Positions 60,882 through 64,000 of a DNA stretch of 64,000 nt are shown here, one piece after another. Source of the stretch: Erwinia persicina. Lineage in GTDB: Bacteria > Pseudomonadota > Gammaproteobacteria > Enterobacterales > Enterobacteriaceae. Under the pieces are notes generated by a model. The model ran no database searches. It had not been told where the DNA came from and saw only the letters and a list, made by a program, of their open reading frames with translations. Where the stretch lies: contig NZ_JACYMO010000008.1 in the NCBI RefSeq assembly GCF_014838825.1, positions 62,001-126,000 on the forward strand. Direction: 5' to 3'. The translations under genes and the position numbers were made by a program. The number at the start of each line of letters is the position of its first letter. Position 1 is the first letter of the stretch.

Positions 60882-60974
60882 TTAACGATCGGTCATGCCA
60901 CGGAAGGAAAAACGGTGCTGCCCGCCTGTGGAACGGCGCGTCAGTACGGCTTGATTAATGCAGCTCAGTTTCAT
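60882..60974 (-). CDS. pyrL: PyrL-like leader peptide of pyrBI
   Basis: A 30-codon ORF (starting MKLSCINQAVLTRRS) begins at an ATG with GGGAGGATAC before it. It ends in TAA one base before the attenuator stem. The coding RNA contains the U-rich pause tract (CGTTTTTCCTTCC) needed for UTP sensing. The peptide differs from the 44-residue E. coli PyrL and is shorter, but the position and layout make it the functional equivalent. Confidence 0.8.
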   Translation of the reverse strand: MKLSCINQAVLTRRSTGGQHRFSFRGMTDR

Positions 60975-60998
60975 GTATCCTCCCGGCAAACGGGGAGC

Positions 60999-61026
60999 AT
61001 TATACGCATTCACTGGTCGGCGGCAA
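60999..61026 (-). promoter_or_regulatory. Promoter of pyrL-pyrBI
   Basis: On the minus strand, a TTGCCG -35 (61021-61026) and a perfect TATAAT -10 (60999-61004) are 16 bp apart, just upstream of the pyrL ribosome-binding site. Confidence 0.8.
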
Positions 61027-61065
61027 GTGAAAAACGCGGCAACGTAATCGTTTGCCCGGCCTGAC

Positions 61066-62076
61066 TTATCCCCCCTGCGCCAGTGTGGCGACCATCACGG
61101 CTTTAATGGTGTGCAGGCGGTTTTCTGCCTGATCAAACACCACGCTGTGTGGCGATTCAAACACCTCGTCGGTCACTTCCATCCCGCCGTGCAGATCGTA
61201 CTGCTGCGCCATCTGCTGACCCAACGTGGTCTGGTCGTCGTGGAAGGCGGGCAGGCAGTGCAGGAACTTCACCTGCGGGTTGCCGGTAGCCTGCAGCATA
61301 GCCATATTGACCTGGTAAGGGCGCAGCAATGCGATACGCTCCTGCCAGACTTCTTTCGGCTCGCCCATCGACACCCAGACGTCGGTATAGATAAAGTCCG
61401 CGCCTTTCACACCCTGCGCAATGTCTTCAGTCAGGGTGATCGTCGCCCCGGTTTTTTCGGCCACCTGGCGGCATTCGGCCACCAGTGCGGCATCCGGCCA
61501 GCAGCTTTTCGGCGCGACCAGACGCAGATCCAGACCGGTCAGCGCGGCGGCCTCCAGTAAGGTATTACCCATATTGTTATGGGTATCGCCCACGTAGGCC
61601 AGCGTCATCTGGCTGAAGGCTTTTTCCGGCAGATGCTCCTGCATGGTGAGCAGGTCAGCCAGCAGTTGGGTCGGGTGAAACTCATTGGTCAGCCCGTTCC
61701 ACACCGGCACGCCGGCATGTTCGGCCAGCGACTCAACCAGCGCCTGGCCGTGACCGCGGTACTGAATGGCGTGATACATGCGGCCCAGCACGCGGGCGGT
61801 ATCCTTCATCGACTCTTTATGGCCGATCTGGCTGCCGCTCGGGCCCAGATAGGTGACGTTCGCTCCCTGATCGTAAGCGGCAACTTCGAAAGAGCATCGG
61901 GTGCGGGTCGAGTCTTTTTCGAAGATGAGCGCAATATTCTTCCCTTTCAGGTGCTGAGTCTCTTCGCCATTTTTCTTATCGGTCTTCAACGTGGACGCCA
62001 GCGCCAGCAAGCCGTTGATTTCAGCAGGGGTGAAATCGAGCAGCCTGAGGAAGTGACGTTGATATAACTGACTCAT
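61066..62076 (-). CDS. argI: ArgI, ornithine carbamoyltransferase
   Basis: ArgI makes citrulline from ornithine and carbamoyl phosphate in arginine synthesis. The 336-residue protein has the carbamoyl-phosphate site [18 protein letters not shown] (about residue 53), [17 protein letters not shown] and the ornithine loop [11 protein letters not shown]. The start [15 protein letters not shown] at 62076 fits the family; the longer open frame runs into the leader repeat. It is controlled by tandem ARG boxes more than 140 bp upstream. Confidence 0.97.
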   Translation of the reverse strand: MSQLYQRHFLRLLDFTPAEINGLLALASTLKTDKKNGEETQHLKGKNIALIFEKDSTRTRCSFEVAAYDQGANVTYLGPSGSQIGHKESMKDTARVLGRMYHAIQYRGHGQALVESLAEHAGVPVWNGLTNEFHPTQLLADLLTMQEHLPEKAFSQMTLAYVGDTHNNMGNTLLEAAALTGLDLRLVAPKSCWPDAALVAECRQVAEKTGATITLTEDIAQGVKGADFIYTDVWVSMGEPKEVWQERIALLRPYQVNMAMLQATGNPQVKFLHCLPAFHDDQTTLGQQMAQQYDLHGGMEVTDEVFESPHSVVFDQAENRLHTIKAVMVATLAQGG

Positions 62077-62095
62077 AAAGCACTCCAGGTAACGG

Positions 62096-62220
62096 ATACC
62101 CGCCATATTTCAAGCTGTCTGTGCGTTAGCGGCTCTCGTTCATCCGCATCGCTTACCGGAGTAAGCTCATCGTGATTCACGCGTTTGCTGCCTTCATGCA
62201 ACTCGAATTATCGTGGGTAG
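62096..62220. repeat. Palindromic intergenic element in the argI leader
   Basis: A segment of about 125 bp has imperfect inverted ends: the left arm starts ATACCCGCCATATTTCAAGC, and the right arm ends GCAACTCGAATTATCGTGGG. A short inner hairpin (GCTTAC / GTAAGC at 62151-62166) marks the centre. The layout resembles the small palindromic repeats scattered between enterobacterial genes. Only one copy is present in the window. It lies between the argI start and its ARG boxes. Confidence 0.6.
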
Positions 62221-62221
62221 A

Positions 62222-62262
62222 GAATGAATTAAAATTCAATTTAACCGTATTAATATTCACTT
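62222..62262 (-). promoter_or_regulatory. Tandem ARG boxes of argI
   Basis: The first box (62224-62239) is ATGAATTAAAATTCAA, almost the ArgR consensus TGAATWWWWATTCA. The second (62247-62260) is weaker, GTATTAATATTCAC. Their centres are about 21 bp apart, the normal spacing for an ArgR hexamer. Confidence 0.88.
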
Positions 62263-62357
62263 TCAACCCCGCAGCGCAGAAACTTGTTTTTAAAGGTAGT
62301 GGCGCAGAGGGCACTGTGGGAAAATACGCGAAATAACGCCCTAATGAGGAAGAAATC

Positions 62358-62789
62358 ATGGCTAACGAAGCATTACTGGAAGAGCAGCGTGAAGAAACGC
62401 GGCTGATTATTGAAGAACTGCTGGATGATGGCAGCGATCCGGACGCGCTGTACACCATCGAGCATCATTTTTCCTGTGACAGCTTCGATGCGCTGGAAAA
62501 AGCGGCCGTGGAAGCCTTCAAGCTGGGCTATGAAGTGACCGAGCCGGAAGAGCTGGATCTGGAAGACGGCACCAAAGTGATGTGCTGCGATATCCTCAGT
62601 GAAGGCGCCCTGAACGCCGAGCTGATCGACGCGCAGGTTGAGCAGCTGATCGACGTGGCCGCCAAATTCAACGTCGACTACGACGGCTGGGGTACTTACT
62701 TTGAAGACCCGGACGCGCAGGATGAAGACGACGAAGACGGTGAAGATGGCGAAGCCATCGACGGCGAAGATAACGGTATCCGCCACTAA
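62358..62789 (+). CDS. rraB: RraB, regulator of RNase E activity
   Basis: RraB binds RNase E and modulates its cutting of selected mRNAs. The 143-residue acidic protein has the conserved [20 protein letters not shown] start and [14 protein letters not shown]. An Asp/Glu-rich tail ends in RH. It is divergent from argI, as in E. coli, and its ATG follows GAGGAAG. Confidence 0.96.
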   Translation: MANEALLEEQREETRLIIEELLDDGSDPDALYTIEHHFSCDSFDALEKAAVEAFKLGYEVTEPEELDLEDGTKVMCCDILSEGALNAELIDAQVEQLIDVAAKFNVDYDGWGTYFEDPDAQDEDDEDGEDGEAIDGEDNGIRH

Positions 62790-62844
62790 TCGCGCACTGG
62801 CCGGGGTGACCCCGGCCACGATCCCTTTACCTCTGGTCTGACTG

Positions 62845-63609
62845 ATGAACACCGAACACCTGCTTGCCCCTGTCCTGGAATTCCTTCACTGCCGTACGCC
62901 GCAAGCCTGGATTGACGAAGCCCGTCAGCCGCAGCATCTGCCTCTTCTCCTGACCGACCATCTGGTGTGCGAACTGAAAGCCGCGCAGACCGCTATGTGG
63001 CTGATCCGTAAATATGTCGCGGATAAAGCCAGTGGCGATGCCTTGCTGGCCTGGCTCAAGCCCTGGGAAAACTTTGTCCATAACGATCGGGCCGACCTGG
63101 CATTTCTTGAGCAGCATAAAGGCCTGTCGAAAACCATTATCAGCCGCGAAGAAGTGCCGTATGGCGATGAGCTGGTGGATAAGATGGTGCTGCTGATTAA
63201 AGAGGAGCTGCACCACTTTTACCAGGTGCTGGAGATTATGCAGGCGCGGGGCATTCCCTATATGCGTATTACCGCCAGCCGCTATGCAAAAGGGCTGCTG
63301 CGCGAGATTGCTACCTACGAACCGCAAACGCTGGTCGATAAACTGATCTGCGGAGCCTATATCGAGGCGCGATCCTGCGAACGTTTTGCCAGCCTGGCAC
63401 CTTACCTGGATGATGAGCTGGCGGCGTTTTATGTCTCGCTACTGCGCTCTGAAGCGCGTCACTATCAGGATTATCTTGCGCTGGCGGCGAAGATCTCACC
63501 GACCGATATCAGCACGCGGGTGCGTAAAATCGGGGAAACGGAGGCGCGTCTGATTAATGAACCGGACAGCCAGCTGCGGTTCCACAGCGGCGTGCCGGTT
63601 TTAGCCTGA
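62845..63609 (+). CDS. miaE: MiaE, tRNA 2-methylthio-isopentenyladenosine hydroxylase
   Basis: MiaE is a non-haem diiron enzyme that hydroxylates ms2i6A37 in tRNAs to ms2io6A. The 254-residue ferritin-like protein has metal-ligand regions in DHLVCELKAAQTAM, IKEELHHFYQVLEIM, GAYIEARSCERF and RSEARHYQDYL. It is present in Salmonella but absent from E. coli K-12. It lies 55 bp after rraB and ends before a strong terminator. Confidence 0.94.
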   Translation: MNTEHLLAPVLEFLHCRTPQAWIDEARQPQHLPLLLTDHLVCELKAAQTAMWLIRKYVADKASGDALLAWLKPWENFVHNDRADLAFLEQHKGLSKTIISREEVPYGDELVDKMVLLIKEELHHFYQVLEIMQARGIPYMRITASRYAKGLLREIATYEPQTLVDKLICGAYIEARSCERFASLAPYLDDELAAFYVSLLRSEARHYQDYLALAAKISPTDISTRVRKIGETEARLINEPDSQLRFHSGVPVLA

Positions 63610-63624
63610 CGGCGTACCGCAGAT

Positions 63625-63656
63625 AAGGGGCCGGGAAACTCACCCCCCGGCCCTTC
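63625..63656. terminator. Terminator between miaE and the yjgM-like gene
   Basis: The stem AAGGGGCCGGG-type left arm pairs with CCCGGCCCTT (63646-63655) around a ten-base loop. It lies 16 bp after miaE and 13 bp before the convergent gene's stop. Confidence 0.75.
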
Positions 63657-63668
63657 AGCCCGCAGTGA

Positions 63669-64000
63669 TTACAGCGTCTTCAGCATGGTGACTTCGCAGT
63701 CTACGTGGCCGGTTGACCCCATAGGCCCGTTGATATGCACGAAGCCCAGGTGTTCATACAGGCGGATGGCCCGCGTCAGCGAGGCGGTGGTTTCCAGATA
63801 ACAGCGTTTGAACCCCTGTTCACGGGCGAAGTCCATCGCCTGAATGGCCAGGCGGCGCGCCAGACCCAGGCCGCGTACCGACGGCATAAAATACATTTTC
63901 TGCAGTTCGCAGATGTCTGCATCGCTGCACGCCAGCGGAGCGACACCGCCGCCGCCCACCACTTTTCCTTCCACTTCGACCACCCAGAACGCACAGCGAT
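63669..64000 (-). CDS. yjgM: YjgM-like GNAT acetyltransferase (5' part missing)
   Basis: The visible 110 codons are the C-terminal part of a GNAT acetyltransferase. The reading frame runs off the window end through [17 protein letters not shown]. The acetyl-CoA loop is in [20 protein letters not shown], followed by [20 protein letters not shown] and the ending [13 protein letters not shown]. These match E. coli YjgM, which also lies near argI and rraB. The substrate is uncertain. Confidence 0.88.
   Translation of the reverse strand, partial: RCAFWVVEVEGKVVGGGGVAPLACSDADICELQKMYFMPSVRGLGLARRLAIQAMDFAREQGFKRCYLETTASLTRAIRLYEHLGFVHINGPMGSTGHVDCEVTMLKTL

Overview
This window is chromosomal DNA from a gammaproteobacterium of the order Enterobacterales. 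Nearly every protein reads as a close relative of an Escherichia coli protein, and the gene order follows long E. coli blocks. Several details point away from Escherichia and towards a plant- or environment-associated genus such as Erwinia or Pantoea: an enterobactin-type operon sits between obgE and basS, argG is missing between leuU and metY, miaE is present, and a SWIM/SNF2 helicase and an exported GH20 hexosaminidase flank treC. The genus call is inference. No phage, insertion sequence, CRISPR array or rRNA operon was seen.

Positions 1-11.2 kb carry envelope and translation genes. The lptA-lptC-kdsC-kdsD-yrbG cluster (minus strand; Kdo synthesis and LPS export) is divergent from mlaFEDCB (phospholipid retrograde transport). 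These are followed by ibaG-murA, sfsB, ispB and rplU-rpmA. Positions 11.3-22.5 kb hold yhbE-obgE, then a Fur-box-controlled entCEBAH operon (2,3-dihydroxybenzoate synthesis and activation), then basRS and dacB, with greA divergent behind a GraL-like leader.

Positions 22.6-41.3 kb are the conserved housekeeping run yhbY / rlmE-ftsH-folP-glmM-secG-leuU-metY-rimP-nusA-infB-rbfA-truB-rpsO-pnp-nlpI-yrbN-deaD. It carries known regulatory architecture: the pnp RNase III hairpin, internal infB starts and a small yrbN upstream ORF. Positions 41.3-46.5 kb hold yhbW, the anaerobic ubiquinone genes ubiUV and ubiT, yhbS, yhbQ and yhbO.

At about 46.6 kb the E. coli-like order breaks and the window continues with genes that lie far away in E. 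coli: yjfL-yjfM-yjfC (a poorly understood membrane/ATP-grasp cluster), nrdDG under two NrdR boxes, the SWIM/SNF2 helicase, treC without treB, a GH20 hexosaminidase, ridA-pyrI-pyrB with a pyrL attenuator, argI with tandem ARG boxes and an unusual palindromic leader element, rraB, miaE and a truncated yjgM-like acetyltransferase.

The best candidates for less-described biology are the yjfLMC cluster, the SWIM/SNF2 helicase, the placement of a catecholate operon beside an iron-sensing two-component system, and the palindromic element lodged between the argI operator and its start codon. Database comparisons could not be run; identities rest on recognition of sequence, motifs and synteny.
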